From an uncultured Opitutia bacterium (GTDB lineage: Bacteria > Verrucomicrobiota > Verrucomicrobiia > Opitutales > Opitutaceae): a stretch of 36,232 nucleotides of DNA. Under the pieces are notes generated by a model that was not told where the DNA came from, ran no database searches, and saw nothing but the letters and a program-made list of their open reading frames with translations. This document shows, piece after piece, positions 18,883 to 27,631 of the stretch. Where the stretch lies: positions 1-36,232 of the forward strand of contig CAIRTK010000068.1 in assembly GCA_903881475.1 (NCBI GenBank), given 5' to 3'. Position numbers and translations under genes: made by a program. Within the stretch, counting starts at the first letter, position 1. The number at the start of each line of letters is the position of its first letter.

Positions 18883-21342
18883 CTACGGCTCGCCCACCCA
18901 GAGCCCGCAGCCCAGCGCGGGCACGAACAGCTGGGGCTCCACCGGCAGCGTCGCGCCCGGGGTCACCGTCGGGAAAAAACGCTCGTGGTCGGCCTGCTGC
19001 CGCCACGTGGACGCGGTCACATCGGCCGGCAGCGGCACCGTGACATCGCCGAACGTCGGATTGACCGCGAAGAGCAGGCGCAGCGCACCCTGGGCGCGGT
19101 CGGCATTGTAGATGACGGCAAAGGCGGGCGAACCGGGCGGGGAGAAAAACTGGAAGAAGCCCTCGCCCGGCCGCGAGTGCTGGCGCAGCAGCCGGCCGCG
19201 CTCGCTGCGCCGGAACGCGATCCAGCCCGCGAAATACGCATGCGTGCCGAGATAGCGGTAGAGCCGGCGGTAATCGAGGGCGTTGAGGTCGCCGCGCTGG
19301 TAGGTGTTGTTCACGCCGTGCTTCGAGCGCAGGAAATCCTGCCCTTCCGCCAGCAGCGGGATGCCGAGCGACATGAACAGCAGCGCCGCCATCAGGTGCG
19401 TGCGGGCCCGGTCGTTCGCCGTCGGCGCAAAGCCGTCAAAGTTCGGGTTCTCCGTGATCGTGTCCAGCCATGTGCGGTCATCGTGTGACTCGGTGTAGTT
19501 CACCGTCTGCGCGGGCCATTTGGCGAAATACCACGGTGAGCCCTTGAGGAAATATTCCATCCGGTCCGCCGCGCCGTTGCCGCGGACATAATCCCGCACA
19601 AAATTGCGGTAGCCATCGTTCCACGAGGCCCAGCCGGTGTCGCGCAGGGCCCCGGCGATGTGGCCGCGGAAGCTCCACGGCTCGGCGATCAGGATCACGC
19701 CGGGCTTGGCGCGCTTCAGCGCCGCCTCGATGTCGCGCAGCACGGCCACGCCGAGGAGCTCGGCGAGGTCGAACCGGAACCCGTCCACGCCGTAGGCCTC
19801 GATCAGATGGAGGCAGCTGTCGATGATCAGGCGCGTCGCCATCGCCGAGCGCGCCCGGAGGTCGTTGCCGCAGCCGCTCCAGTTGGCGAGCTGCCCGGCG
19901 GCGTCCTGCTCGAAATAATAGACCCGGTCGATGAACAGCAGGTGCGCCGGCTCGCCCACATGGTTGTAAACCACGTCGAGCACCACCGCCATGCCCCGCC
20001 GGTGAAACGCCCGCACCAGCTCCTGCAGCTCGCGCACCCCCGAGGCCTGCTCCGGCGCGAGGGTGTAGCTGCTCTCGGGCGCGAAGTAATTGTTCGTCAT
20101 GTAGCCCCAGTGGTACTCCTCCGTCGTGCGGTTATCGAATTCCTGCACCGGCTGCAGCTCCACGCAGTTCACGCCCAGATGCTGCAGGTAGAATTCCGGG
20201 CTTTCGACCCATTTGCGCAGGCCGCTGAAACCCAAGCGCTCCGCCGCCGTGGCGTTCACCGGCGCATTCGCCGCCAGATCGCGCACATGCACCTCGGCCA
20301 TGACCAGGTCGTGCCAGGCCGGCGTCCGGAAATTCCGGTCGCCCTCCCCCACCCACGCGCGGTCCAGCACGATGCCCGGCCCGTCGCGGCCCAGCGCGGC
20401 GAGTGCATACGGGTCCAATACCCGCTGGGCCGGGTCGAATTTGCCCGCCCCGTCCCGCACCCCATCCACAGTGTACCAGTAGAACCAGCCGTGCAGGTTT
20501 TGGTTGAGCGTGACTTCCCAGACCCCCGCGGCTCCCTCCGCATCCTCTCGGCGCGCCAGCCCGAACGACTGCATGCCGTCCGCGGCTCCGGCGGTCGGCG
20601 TGAAGAACAGCGTGACCGCCCGGGCCCGCGGCGCAAACAGCCGGAAGACCGTGGCGTCGTGATGGACGATGGCTCCCAGCGGCAGATCCGTCTTGAGCTT
20701 GTAGAAAAAATGCCCCGGGACCAGCGGCACGCCCGGCTCGCCGTCGGTGGCTTCCGACCAGGTCACATTCCGGGGCTCAGCGAGGTCCAGCGGCGCAGCC
20801 AGCGCAAATTCCCAGAGGTGCCAGCCGGTCCGATGGGGGTCGAGGAGCCGATTGAGATTGCCACCCTCGTCCCTCACCACGTTCGGCGCATCATCCAGCG
20901 GCACCAGCCACTGGTGCTCGCCCGTCACGAACTTGAAGCGCTGCCCCTCCTTGACCAGAAAATGCGCCGGATCGCCGGTCCAGATCAGCACCTTCGCGCC
21001 GTCGAGCTCGGCCGGCTGCAGCCGCCACTCATCCGCGCCGATCGCCGCCTGCCAGCCGTTGAAATCACCCGCGAGATAAACGGCATCCCGCGCCGGATCC
21101 ACGGCGGAACCGTGCTCCAGCGGCAGTACGAATGATATCCGGCCGTGGGGATTGAGGAAATAGCCGTAGGTGCTGCCCGCCACGAGCTCCGGCGCCGGCT
21201 TCAGGCCCGCCGGCGCGGCGCATTGCTCCCCGAGCGTGAAGCGCGGCAGGGCGTGGTCCGTCCAGTCCCGGTCCAGTTCGACAATGCCGGTCGTGAGCGA
21301 TTCGAGCCAGGCGCGGACAATGCGGTGCGGGGAATCGGCCAT
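18883..21342 (-). CDS. Glycoside hydrolase family 13, pullulanase/debranching-like
   Basis: An 819-residue alpha-amylase-family enzyme. Two beta-sandwich modules resembling CBM48 precede the barrel: VYLAGDFNGWQ at about 88-98 and TVFRLFAPRARAVTLFF at about 231-247. The barrel has DVVYNH (456-461), GVDGFRFDLAELLG with presumed nucleophile Asp525, ILIAEPW with presumed acid/base Glu554, and TESHDD with Asp621. EYHWGYMTNNYFAPESSYT corresponds to the pullulanase YNWGYDP region but is altered. No signal peptide, so an intracellular glycogen- or maltodextrin-debranching role is likely. The start could be 21342 or 21360; TCCTCCTC precedes the ATG at 21342. Confidence 0.88.
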   Translation of the reverse strand: MADSPHRIVRAWLESLTTGIVELDRDWTDHALPRFTLGEQCAAPAGLKPAPELVAGSTYGYFLNPHGRISFVLPLEHGSAVDPARDAVYLAGDFNGWQAAIGADEWRLQPAELDGAKVLIWTGDPAHFLVKEGQRFKFVTGEHQWLVPLDDAPNVVRDEGGNLNRLLDPHRTGWHLWEFALAAPLDLAEPRNVTWSEATDGEPGVPLVPGHFFYKLKTDLPLGAIVHHDATVFRLFAPRARAVTLFFTPTAGAADGMQSFGLARREDAEGAAGVWEVTLNQNLHGWFYWYTVDGVRDGAGKFDPAQRVLDPYALAALGRDGPGIVLDRAWVGEGDRNFRTPAWHDLVMAEVHVRDLAANAPVNATAAERLGFSGLRKWVESPEFYLQHLGVNCVELQPVQEFDNRTTEEYHWGYMTNNYFAPESSYTLAPEQASGVRELQELVRAFHRRGMAVVLDVVYNHVGEPAHLLFIDRVYYFEQDAAGQLANWSGCGNDLRARSAMATRLIIDSCLHLIEAYGVDGFRFDLAELLGVAVLRDIEAALKRAKPGVILIAEPWSFRGHIAGALRDTGWASWNDGYRNFVRDYVRGNGAADRMEYFLKGSPWYFAKWPAQTVNYTESHDDRTWLDTITENPNFDGFAPTANDRARTHLMAALLFMSLGIPLLAEGQDFLRSKHGVNNTYQRGDLNALDYRRLYRYLGTHAYFAGWIAFRRSERGRLLRQHSRPGEGFFQFFSPPGSPAFAVIYNADRAQGALRLLFAVNPTFGDVTVPLPADVTASTWRQQADHERFFPTVTPGATLPVEPQLFVPALGCGLWVGEP

Positions 21343-21500
21343 GAGGAGGATGTTCAGCATCCTCCGCGCCAAGGACCGGACAAGCCGGAAACGTCGGCCG
21401 GGCGTTTGACAACGGCGTGACAAGTCTCGCGGGAAGCCATTTTGGTGGCGACTCCCCGCGTTCCTGCCGTCATCAACGCCAGCCTCCACCCGGAATTACC

Positions 21501-22838
21501 ATGAGCCTTCGCCCGCGCCCCTGCCACCTCTTCAACCGGATTCTCCGCCTGGGAAGCGTGCTCTTCACCGTGGCGCTGGCCGTGTCGTGCTCGGCCCGCG
21601 CCGGCGAGCCGGACAGCGAGCTGAAGCTGGTGATCGTGCTGACGCGCCACGGGGTGCGTTCGCCCCTCCTTACCAACGAGGCCCTGGGCAAATTCGCCGC
21701 CCGGCCCTGGCCGCAATGGTCGGTGGCACCCGGCATCCTGACGCCCCACGGCCGGCAGCAGATGGAGTTGTTCGGCGCCTATTACCGGGCGCGCTATGCC
21801 AGCGAGGGCCTGCTGACCGGGAAAACCGCGGATGATTTCCCGCAGGTTTTTTTCCGGGCGGACAATGACCAGCGCACCCTTGAGACCACCCTTGCGCTGG
21901 CGGCCGGGCTGCTGCCCGGCAGCAAGCCGGACCTGCACGCCCGGCCGGCCGGGCAGGTCGATCCGTTGTTTCAGCCGGTCAAGGCGAACCCCGGCCTGCC
22001 CGACCGCAACCTCGCCATCGCTTCCGTGCTGGGCCGGATCGGCAACAATCCCGCCACCGTTCCACAAGCCTACCAGCCGGTCTTCGCCACGCTGCAGCAG
22101 GTGCTGGGCGGAGAGCACGGCACCCTGCCGCCGGGCAAGACCGTCGTCACCGACCTGCCGGGCCAGGTGCAGGCCGGCACCGGGGACAACACCGTGGCCC
22201 TGCAGGGCCCGCTTCGCACGGCCGAGCAGATCGTGGACGCGCTGCTGCTGGAATACACCGAGGGCCTGCCCATGAAGGATGTCGGCTGGGGCCGCCTGAC
22301 GCCGGCGATGCTGACCCAGGTCCTCCAGCTGCACTCGCTCTACTTCGACCTCACCCAGGCGACGCTCTATCCCGCCCAGGCCCAGGCCTCGAATCTGGCG
22401 GACCATCTGCTGCAGACCATCGAACAGTCCACCGGCGGGCAGTCCCGGCCCGGCGCTTTCGGCGCCCCCGGGCAAAAGCTGATCATCGTCGTGGGCCATG
22501 ATACCAACATCATCAACCTGGGCGGCCTGCTCGGCCTCAACTGGTGGCTGCCCGGCACGCAGGTCAACCCCGTGCTTCCGGGCGGCGCGCTCGTCCTAGA
22601 AGTGCGCCGTCGCCCGCACGACGGCCAGTTCGTCATCCGGACCTATTACATGAGCCAGAGCCTCGAGCAGATCCGGAACCTGTCGCCGCTGACCCTGGAG
22701 TCCCCGCCCGCCATCGCCCCCATCTTCATCCCCGGGTGCAGCGGGGCCGGCCCGGGTTTCGATGCACCACTCGGCAAGTTCGAGGACCTCCTGCACCGCG
22801 TGATCGACCCGAAGTTCGTGGTACCGGGCACGCCGTAG
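21501..22838 (+). CDS. Secreted histidine acid phosphatase (phytase/glucose-1-phosphatase-like)
   Basis: A 445-residue histidine-acid phosphatase. The hydrophobic N-terminus (about residues 14-30) ending near SARA-GE is a signal peptide; Cys30 in AVSCS makes a lipoprotein possible, though the lipobox is weak. The catalytic motif LTRHGVRSP has His50, and GHDTN at 332-336 supplies the proton-donor pair His333/Asp334. These place it with AppA/Agp-type enzymes that release phosphate from phytate or sugar phosphates outside the cytoplasm. Start ATG 21501 is used because it directly precedes the signal peptide. The stop codon lies in the loop of a perfect 10-bp hairpin. Confidence 0.92.
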   Translation: MSLRPRPCHLFNRILRLGSVLFTVALAVSCSARAGEPDSELKLVIVLTRHGVRSPLLTNEALGKFAARPWPQWSVAPGILTPHGRQQMELFGAYYRARYASEGLLTGKTADDFPQVFFRADNDQRTLETTLALAAGLLPGSKPDLHARPAGQVDPLFQPVKANPGLPDRNLAIASVLGRIGNNPATVPQAYQPVFATLQQVLGGEHGTLPPGKTVVTDLPGQVQAGTGDNTVALQGPLRTAEQIVDALLLEYTEGLPMKDVGWGRLTPAMLTQVLQLHSLYFDLTQATLYPAQAQASNLADHLLQTIEQSTGGQSRPGAFGAPGQKLIIVVGHDTNIINLGGLLGLNWWLPGTQVNPVLPGGALVLEVRRRPHDGQFVIRTYYMSQSLEQIRNLSPLTLESPPAIAPIFIPGCSGAGPGFDAPLGKFEDLLHRVIDPKFVVPGTP

Positions 22839-22854
22839 CGGTCGCGGCGTGCCC
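22826..22854 (+). terminator. Perfect 10-bp hairpin with the phosphatase stop codon in its loop
   Basis: GGGCACGCCG (22826-22835) is perfectly complementary to CGGCGTGCCC (22845-22854). The 9-base loop begins with the TAG stop (22836-22838) of the phosphatase gene. mnmA starts 32 bases after the hairpin. There is no T-run, so termination would need another factor; it may instead protect the transcript 3' end. Confidence 0.5.
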
Positions 22855-22886
22855 CGCGTTCGTTTGACAAAGCGTCCGGCGGGCGC

Positions 22887-23981
22887 GTGGGTTTTCCCGT
22901 GTCTGGAAAGGAACCCATCCTCGTCGCCATGTCCGGCGGAGTCGACAGCTCCGTCGCCGCCCTGCTGCTCCAGCGGCAGGGCCACGACCTCGTGGGCGCC
23001 TACATGAAGAACTGGATCAACGAAGACAACGTGATCGGCGAGTGTCCCTGGCAGCAGGACATCGTGGACGCGCGCGCGGTCTGCGACCGGCTCGGGATCG
23101 AGTTCCGCGTGGTCAACCTAATGGCGGAGTACCGCGAGCGCGTCGTCGCCTACCTGCTCGACGGCTATGCCCGCGGGCTCACGCCAAACCCGGACATCAT
23201 GTGCAACCGCGAGATCAAGTTCGGGGTGTTCCGCACCTGGGCGAAGTCCCACGGCTTCGGGGCTGTCGCCACCGGCCATTACGCCCGCCGCGCGGAGAAC
23301 CCCGACGGCACGGTCGCGCTGCTCGAGGGCACCGATAGAAACAAGGACCAGTCCTACTTTCTCGCCCTGCTCAGCCAGGCGCAGCTTGCCGACGCGCGAT
23401 TCCCGGTCGGCGACCTGGCGAAGCCAGCGCTGCGCCGAATCGCGCGCGAGGCCGGCCTGCCCACCGCAGACAAGAAGGACAGCCAGGGTATCTGCTTCAT
23501 CGGCGAGGTGAAGATGCAGGACTTCCTCCGCACCTACGTCCCCGATGCGCCCGGCCCGATCCGGCGCGCCCATGACGGCCTGGAACTCGGCCGGCATCGC
23601 GGCCTGCATTTCTACACGCTCGGCCAGCGCCGGGGCATCGGCGTGCCTTCCAACACCGACCACGAGGCCTATGTCGTGGTCGGCAAGCGCGCCGCCGACA
23701 ACGCCCTGCTCGTGGCGTTCGACCATCCAGACGCACCGGGGCTGTTTCAAAACGAGGTGCGCGTCCATTCGCTCAGCTGGGTCGGCACGCCGCTCGACGG
23801 CGTGCAAACCCTGGAGGGCCGGGTCCGCTACCGCGACCCTCGCGTCGCCCTGGAATTCATCCCGCAGGGCGGCGGCACCGCCCTGGTCAAATTCCGCGAA
23901 CCCCAGCGCGGCCTCGCCTCAGGCCAGATCCTGGCCTTCTACAACGGCGAGCGCCTCCTCGGCGGCGGAGTTTATCAGTAA
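22887..23981 (+). CDS. mnmA: tRNA-specific 2-thiouridylase MnmA
   Basis: A 364-residue enzyme that thiolates U34 of tRNAs for Lys, Glu and Gln using ATP and a persulfide relay. The PP-loop [14 protein letters not shown] (residues 14-27) binds ATP. The two catalytic cysteines are present: Cys106 in [14 protein letters not shown] and Cys203 in [18 protein letters not shown] and [12 protein letters not shown] are other family blocks. GTG 22887 is used as start; GTG 22899 ([14 protein letters not shown]) is equally possible, and neither has a Shine-Dalgarno. It is followed 74 bases later by a toxin-antitoxin pair. Confidence 0.95.
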   Translation: MGFPVSGKEPILVAMSGGVDSSVAALLLQRQGHDLVGAYMKNWINEDNVIGECPWQQDIVDARAVCDRLGIEFRVVNLMAEYRERVVAYLLDGYARGLTPNPDIMCNREIKFGVFRTWAKSHGFGAVATGHYARRAENPDGTVALLEGTDRNKDQSYFLALLSQAQLADARFPVGDLAKPALRRIAREAGLPTADKKDSQGICFIGEVKMQDFLRTYVPDAPGPIRRAHDGLELGRHRGLHFYTLGQRRGIGVPSNTDHEAYVVVGKRAADNALLVAFDHPDAPGLFQNEVRVHSLSWVGTPLDGVQTLEGRVRYRDPRVALEFIPQGGGTALVKFREPQRGLASGQILAFYNGERLLGGGVYQ

Positions 23982-24055
23982 ACCAATTGCCCTTGGCCAA
24001 GAAACGGAATCCGAAGACTTACTTGTCCTGCAATTCAAAACCAGTAGGTTTCCAC

Positions 24056-24235
24056 GTGAGCACCGTCCAAGAAATCGCGTCCGCCATCGAGAAGCTTGGC
24101 GAAGCAGAGCTGGCTGACTTGAAGGCTTGGCTGTGGGATCGCGATTTTGAGCGTGATGTCGCAACCGGCCGGCTCGATACCGTCGCTGAGGATGCTATCC
24201 AGGAGTATGGCAAGGGCCAGTCGAAGCCGTTGTGA
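24056..24235 (+). CDS. Antitoxin-like protein of a type II toxin-antitoxin pair
   Basis: A 59-residue protein from GTG 24056: STVQEIASAIEKLGEAELAD, then LKAWLWDRDFERDVATGR and a short charged tail. This pattern of an N-terminal helix pair with a xxLKAWLWDxDxExD segment is seen in small antitoxins encoded just before RelE/ParE-like toxins. Its stop overlaps the toxin start in GTGA (24232-24235), the usual coupled arrangement. Local sequence is less GC-rich than the neighbours, suggesting later acquisition. A TTG at 23987 would add 23 residues overlapping nothing, but the family start supports 24056. Confidence 0.75.
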   Translation: MSTVQEIASAIEKLGEAELADLKAWLWDRDFERDVATGRLDTVAEDAIQEYGKGQSKPL

Positions 24236-24486
24236 AACATTTCGCGGTGTCGCGTTTCTGGCAGGGCTATGAGCATCTTTCACCCGATACCCAGAAACAG
24301 GCTGACAAGCAGTTTCTATTGCTGAAAGCCAATCCCCGACATCCTTCATTGCATCTCAAGAAAGTGGGGCGCTATTAGTCCGCCCGAGTCAATGCCACCA
24401 CCCGTGCGGTGGCGGTCGAGCAGGACGGCAATCTGGTTTGGTTCTGGATCGGCACGCATCGTGATTACGAGAAATTAATCGGCTAA
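24232..24486 (+). pseudogene. RelE/ParE-like toxin interrupted by an amber codon
   Basis: From GTG 24232 the frame reads KHFAVSRFWQGYEHLSPDTQ, then LLLKANPRHPSLHLKKVGRY and meets TAG at 24376-24378 (codon 49). The same frame continues without further stops, SARVNATTRAVAVEQDGNLV then WFWIGTHRDYEKLIG, to TAA at 24484-24486, 84 codons in all. The joined protein matches the size and pattern of RelE/ParE-like toxins, in which the block KKVGRYWSARV is usual, so TAG most likely replaces TGG (Trp). The product would lose its C-terminal half and probably be inactive, leaving the antitoxin as a relic. A sequencing error is the main alternative. Confidence 0.75.
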
Positions 24487-24508
24487 CGACCCTGAGATCG
24501 GACCTCCC

Positions 24509-24536
24509 CTCTGTTTTCTCCGTTTCCTCCTGTAAA
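24509..24536. repeat. Single arm of the CAGGAGG-type repeat, copy 3
   Basis: On the minus strand this reads TTTACAGGAGGAAACGGAG followed by AAAACAGAG, matching the arms of the copies at 7897-8002 and 13313-13417. Only one arm is present here; the position expected for the facing arm is taken by the broken toxin gene. It lies 22 bases after the toxin frame and 64 bases before the FUSC gene. Confidence 0.6.
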
Positions 24537-24599
24537 TCTGGATTTATCGGCTGCGCAAAACGCGTGACGCCGCCCCGCCGGTTGCACCACCCTGCGCGC

Positions 24600-26795
24600 A
24601 TGAAAGCCACGGGTCTCGTCGCCGGCATTGCGCAATTCGCGGAACGCGAATCGCTCCTGCCCGACCTGCGGCGCGCCCTGCGCACCACCGCGGCCTTCAT
24701 GGGGCCGCTGCTGCTGTCCCATTTCGGCGTGCTCACCGGGCCCGTGGTGTTTGCCGCCATCGCGGCGCAAAACGTCGCGCTCATCGATGTGCGCGGACCC
24801 TACCGGGTGCGCATCCACCTCCTGCTGGCCAAGGCCGTGATTCTCGCGGGCGCCACCTGGCTCGGCTGCACCGCCGCCGGCACCCTCACCGGCGCCGTGC
24901 TGGCCACCGCCGGCATCGCGCTCTCCATGGGACTCTGGCGCCACCTCAGCACCGACTACGGTCCGTCCATGGCGACCACCTCGGCCTTTCTGTTTCTCAT
25001 CGCCCTCGCCACTCCCGTGACCGCCGCGGCGCCCACCGTGCTTTTGACCCTCGGCGGCGCACTCTGGGGCATCGTGCTGCAGGCGTCCCTCTGGCCGTTC
25101 CGGCCGCAGCATCCCCTCCGCCAGGCGGCCGCGGAAAGCTGGATCGCCCTCGGCGACCTGTTCGCTGCGATGTCGCTGGAAGACGGGCGCGACGAGGCCG
25201 CCCGCCATCGCGCCATCACGGATCAGGAAACAACCGTGCGGACCACGCTCGACCGCACCACGGCCCTGCTCGCGATCACCGGTTTGTCGGCCAAGCTGCA
25301 CCAGCGGCTCGACGCCCTCAATCTCACCGCCACCCGCCTGTCCACCCGGGTCATCGTGTTCAACAATGTCCTCGAGTCCCTCCGGCCACACCCGGACTTC
25401 CGCCGCCTCGCCCCGACCGTCCAGCCCGTGCTGACGTCACTGACCAACACGTCGCGCACCGTCGCGCTGGCCATCGTGTCCCGCCAGCCGGCCCGGCTGG
25501 CCACGGCCGAGGTGCGCCTGCAACGGCTGGCCAATCTCCTCCAGGTCCTGCAGGCGCGCATCACCGCGCATGGCAGCGGCACGCCCGCGGCCGCCGAGCT
25601 GGTGGACCTGCTCCGCCAGATCGCGGAGCCCCTGGCCGCCCTCCGGCCGCAACTGCGCGCCACGATGGATCGCGCGGCCGAGCACGGCGCCTGGACGCTC
25701 GAGCTCTTCGATCTCGACGCCTGGACGATGCGGCCCTTCGCCTCGGTCCTCAACCTCCGCCTGCGCCCCGACCCGGCGCTCGTGCGTTTCACGGCGCGGC
25801 TGGCCGTCCTGCTGATGCTCGGCGTCGCCGTGTTTGAATACTGGTCGATTCCCCGCGGGTATTGGCTGCCGCTGACCATCGTCGTCGTGCTCCAGCCGGA
25901 CTACGGCTCGACGCGGCTCCGCGCCGCGCAGCGCCTGCTCGGTACCCTCGTCGGCGGCACGCTCGCCAGCGTGCTGATCTGGCTGAAGCTGCCGGCCCCG
26001 GCCCTGCTCGCGGCCATCGCCGTCACCACCTTTGGGTTTTCCTACTCCGTGCGGAAGAACTACGCCGTCGCGGTTTTCTTCATCACGCTGCTGATCGTGC
26101 TGCTGACCGAGACGGTGGGCACGGTGACGATCCACTTCACCATCGACCGGCTGGTCGCCACGCTGGCCGGTGGCTCCCTCGCCATGCTGGCGGCGCTGCT
26201 GTTCTGGCCGGTATGGGAATGGCAGCGGTTTCCGTCCTTCCTCGCGACGGCCCTGCGGGCCAACCGCGACTACCTGCGCCTGCTGCAGGATCGCCTGGCG
26301 ACCGGCGGTGCGTACGACGCACCCGTGATCGCCGCGAAGCGCCGCGCCGAGTCCGCCAATGGCACGGTGTTCGCTTCGCTGCAGCGCATGTCCGGCGACC
26401 CCAAGCACCAGCAGGACAGCCTGGCGCAGGCCGCCGCCCTGGCGAACGGCAACCAGCGGCTCACACGGGCGCTGACCACGATCGCCCTGCACCTGACCCC
26501 GGGCTCGCCCCTGACGCATCCCGAGGCCGCCCGTTTCAGCGGGCTGGCGGGCGAGGCGCTCGCGGCCCTGGCTCTGCGGATCGAATCCCGGGACGCGTCC
26601 GCGCCGCCGCTCGCTCCGCTGCTCACCGCCCTGGAGGATTTCCAGGTCCCGCCACCCGAGACGGACCCCGCCGCCCAGCGGGACCAGTGGGTTTTTGGCC
26701 AGATGAGCCGCGCCGCGCTGGAATTGAGCGCGATGTTGCTGGCCGCCTCCCCGGCCGCACCAACTGAACCCAAGGCGGTCGAAGCCCTCCCCTAA
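24600..26795 (+). CDS. FUSC-family inner-membrane transporter (YccS/AaeB-like)
   Basis: A 731-residue membrane protein with two hydrophobic bundles: about residues 25-170 and 396-543, each followed by a long soluble helical region. The second bundle carries PRGYWLPLTIVVVLQPDYG followed by R-x2-A-x-R-x2-GT-x2-G, the FUSC signature. Relatives include aromatic carboxylic acid efflux proteins (AaeB) and YccS; the substrate here is unknown, and no membrane-fusion partner gene is adjacent. Start ATG 24600 gives the usual short cytoplasmic N-terminus. It ends 3 bases before the GAF gene, so the two are almost surely co-transcribed. Confidence 0.9.
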   Translation: MKATGLVAGIAQFAERESLLPDLRRALRTTAAFMGPLLLSHFGVLTGPVVFAAIAAQNVALIDVRGPYRVRIHLLLAKAVILAGATWLGCTAAGTLTGAVLATAGIALSMGLWRHLSTDYGPSMATTSAFLFLIALATPVTAAAPTVLLTLGGALWGIVLQASLWPFRPQHPLRQAAAESWIALGDLFAAMSLEDGRDEAARHRAITDQETTVRTTLDRTTALLAITGLSAKLHQRLDALNLTATRLSTRVIVFNNVLESLRPHPDFRRLAPTVQPVLTSLTNTSRTVALAIVSRQPARLATAEVRLQRLANLLQVLQARITAHGSGTPAAAELVDLLRQIAEPLAALRPQLRATMDRAAEHGAWTLELFDLDAWTMRPFASVLNLRLRPDPALVRFTARLAVLLMLGVAVFEYWSIPRGYWLPLTIVVVLQPDYGSTRLRAAQRLLGTLVGGTLASVLIWLKLPAPALLAAIAVTTFGFSYSVRKNYAVAVFFITLLIVLLTETVGTVTIHFTIDRLVATLAGGSLAMLAALLFWPVWEWQRFPSFLATALRANRDYLRLLQDRLATGGAYDAPVIAAKRRAESANGTVFASLQRMSGDPKHQQDSLAQAAALANGNQRLTRALTTIALHLTPGSPLTHPEAARFSGLAGEALAALALRIESRDASAPPLAPLLTALEDFQVPPPETDPAAQRDQWVFGQMSRAALELSAMLLAASPAAPTEPKAVEALP

Positions 26796-26798
26796 ACC

Positions 26799-27491
26799 AT
26801 GCACGCTCCCCTTCCTCCCGATGAATCCGCCCGGCTCGAGGCCCTCGCGCGTTATCAGGTGCTTGATTCCGGGGCCGAAAAAAACTTCGACGACATCGCC
26901 CGGCTCGCGGGCTTCATCTGCCAGAGCCCGATCGCGACCGTCACGCTGATCGACCGGAACCGGCAGTGGCTGAAGGCCAGGGTCGGCCTCGACGTCACGG
27001 AGACGCCCCGCAACATGTCGTTTTGCGCCCATACCATCCTGTCCAGCGAGGTGATGGTCGTCGAGGACGCGACCAAGGACAGCCGTTTCAGCGACAATCC
27101 CTCGGTCACCGGCGAAGCCCACGTGCGGTTCTATGCCGGGGCGCCCCTCATCACGCCGGACCATTTCAAGCTCGGTTCGCTCTGCGTGATCGATCGGAAA
27201 CCCCGGACGCTTTCCGCCGAGGACAAGCAGGCGCTGGAGGCCCTGGCCCGGCTCGTGATGACCGAGCTGGAATTGCGCCGCTCGTCCCGCGAACTCGCCG
27301 CCGCCCTGAAGGAAGTGAAGACCCTGAGCGGGCTCCTGCCCATCTGCTGCTATTGCAAGGATGTCCGCGATGACCAGGGCTACTGGAAACGGGTGGAGGA
27401 ATATGTCGGCGACCGGACCAGCGCGGAATTCAGCCACGGCCTTTGCCCCAAGTGCGCCAAGATCCACTACCCCGGAATCCATCTCACGTAA
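26799..27491 (+). CDS. GAF-domain protein with C-terminal cysteine-rich tail
   Basis: A 230-residue cytoplasmic sensor-like protein. Residues about 10-160 form a GAF domain of the type opening with ARYQVLDSGAEKNFDDIARLA and containing NMSFCAHTIL and FYAGAPLITPDHFKLGSLCV, often found in front of kinases or cyclases. A helix (ELELRRSSRELAAALKEVKT) leads to the tail LPICCYCKDVRDDQGYW and EFSHGLCPKCA, with four to five cysteines and a histidine placed like a zinc-binding site. No kinase, cyclase or HTH output is present. It is 3 bases after the FUSC gene, so it may sense a ligand related to that transporter; this is inference. Confidence 0.88.
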   Translation: MHAPLPPDESARLEALARYQVLDSGAEKNFDDIARLAGFICQSPIATVTLIDRNRQWLKARVGLDVTETPRNMSFCAHTILSSEVMVVEDATKDSRFSDNPSVTGEAHVRFYAGAPLITPDHFKLGSLCVIDRKPRTLSAEDKQALEALARLVMTELELRRSSRELAAALKEVKTLSGLLPICCYCKDVRDDQGYWKRVEEYVGDRTSAEFSHGLCPKCAKIHYPGIHLT

Positions 27492-27519
27492 CCGGGGTTG
27501 CGACGCTGGGTTTCTGATA

Positions 27520-27583
27520 ATCGCAAAGCCGCGAAGCGGCGAAGAATCGATCCGAACTTCGCGCCTTGGCGTCTTTGCGATTC
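27520..27583. repeat. Inverted repeat of AATCGCAAAG-type arms
   Basis: The left arm (27520-27545) reads AATCGCAAAGCCGCGAAG and GCGAAG. The right arm (27558-27583), on the other strand, reads AATCGCAAAGACGCCAAGG and CGCGAAG. The loop is 12 bases. The repeat fills most of the gap between the convergent GAF and LysE genes. Outside the arms, GGGGTT at 27494-27499 faces AACCCC at 27591-27596, extending the symmetry. Confidence 0.65.
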
Positions 27584-27608
27584 AAGCCAAACCCCGCGCA
27601 TCGTTTGG

Positions 27609-27631
27609 GTCGCTGCGCTTAGCGCAGCGAC
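27609..27631 (-). terminator. Perfect hairpin with the lysE-like stop codon as its loop
   Basis: GTCGCTGCGC (27609-27618) and GCGCAGCGAC (27622-27631) are perfectly complementary. The 3-base loop is exactly the TAA stop (27619-27621) of the LysE-family gene. The structure therefore covers the last three codons and the stop. No T-run follows. Confidence 0.5.

Noticed and set aside
24376-24378. TAG in the toxin as a pyrrolysine codon
   Set aside because: No pyrrolysine genes are visible and the site fits a lost Trp codon of a known toxin family; a simple nonsense change is the economical reading.
25437-27482. A long minus-strand frame opposite the FUSC and GAF genes
   Set aside because: It crosses two well-supported genes, has low-complexity Gly/Arg/Gln-rich composition and no domain.
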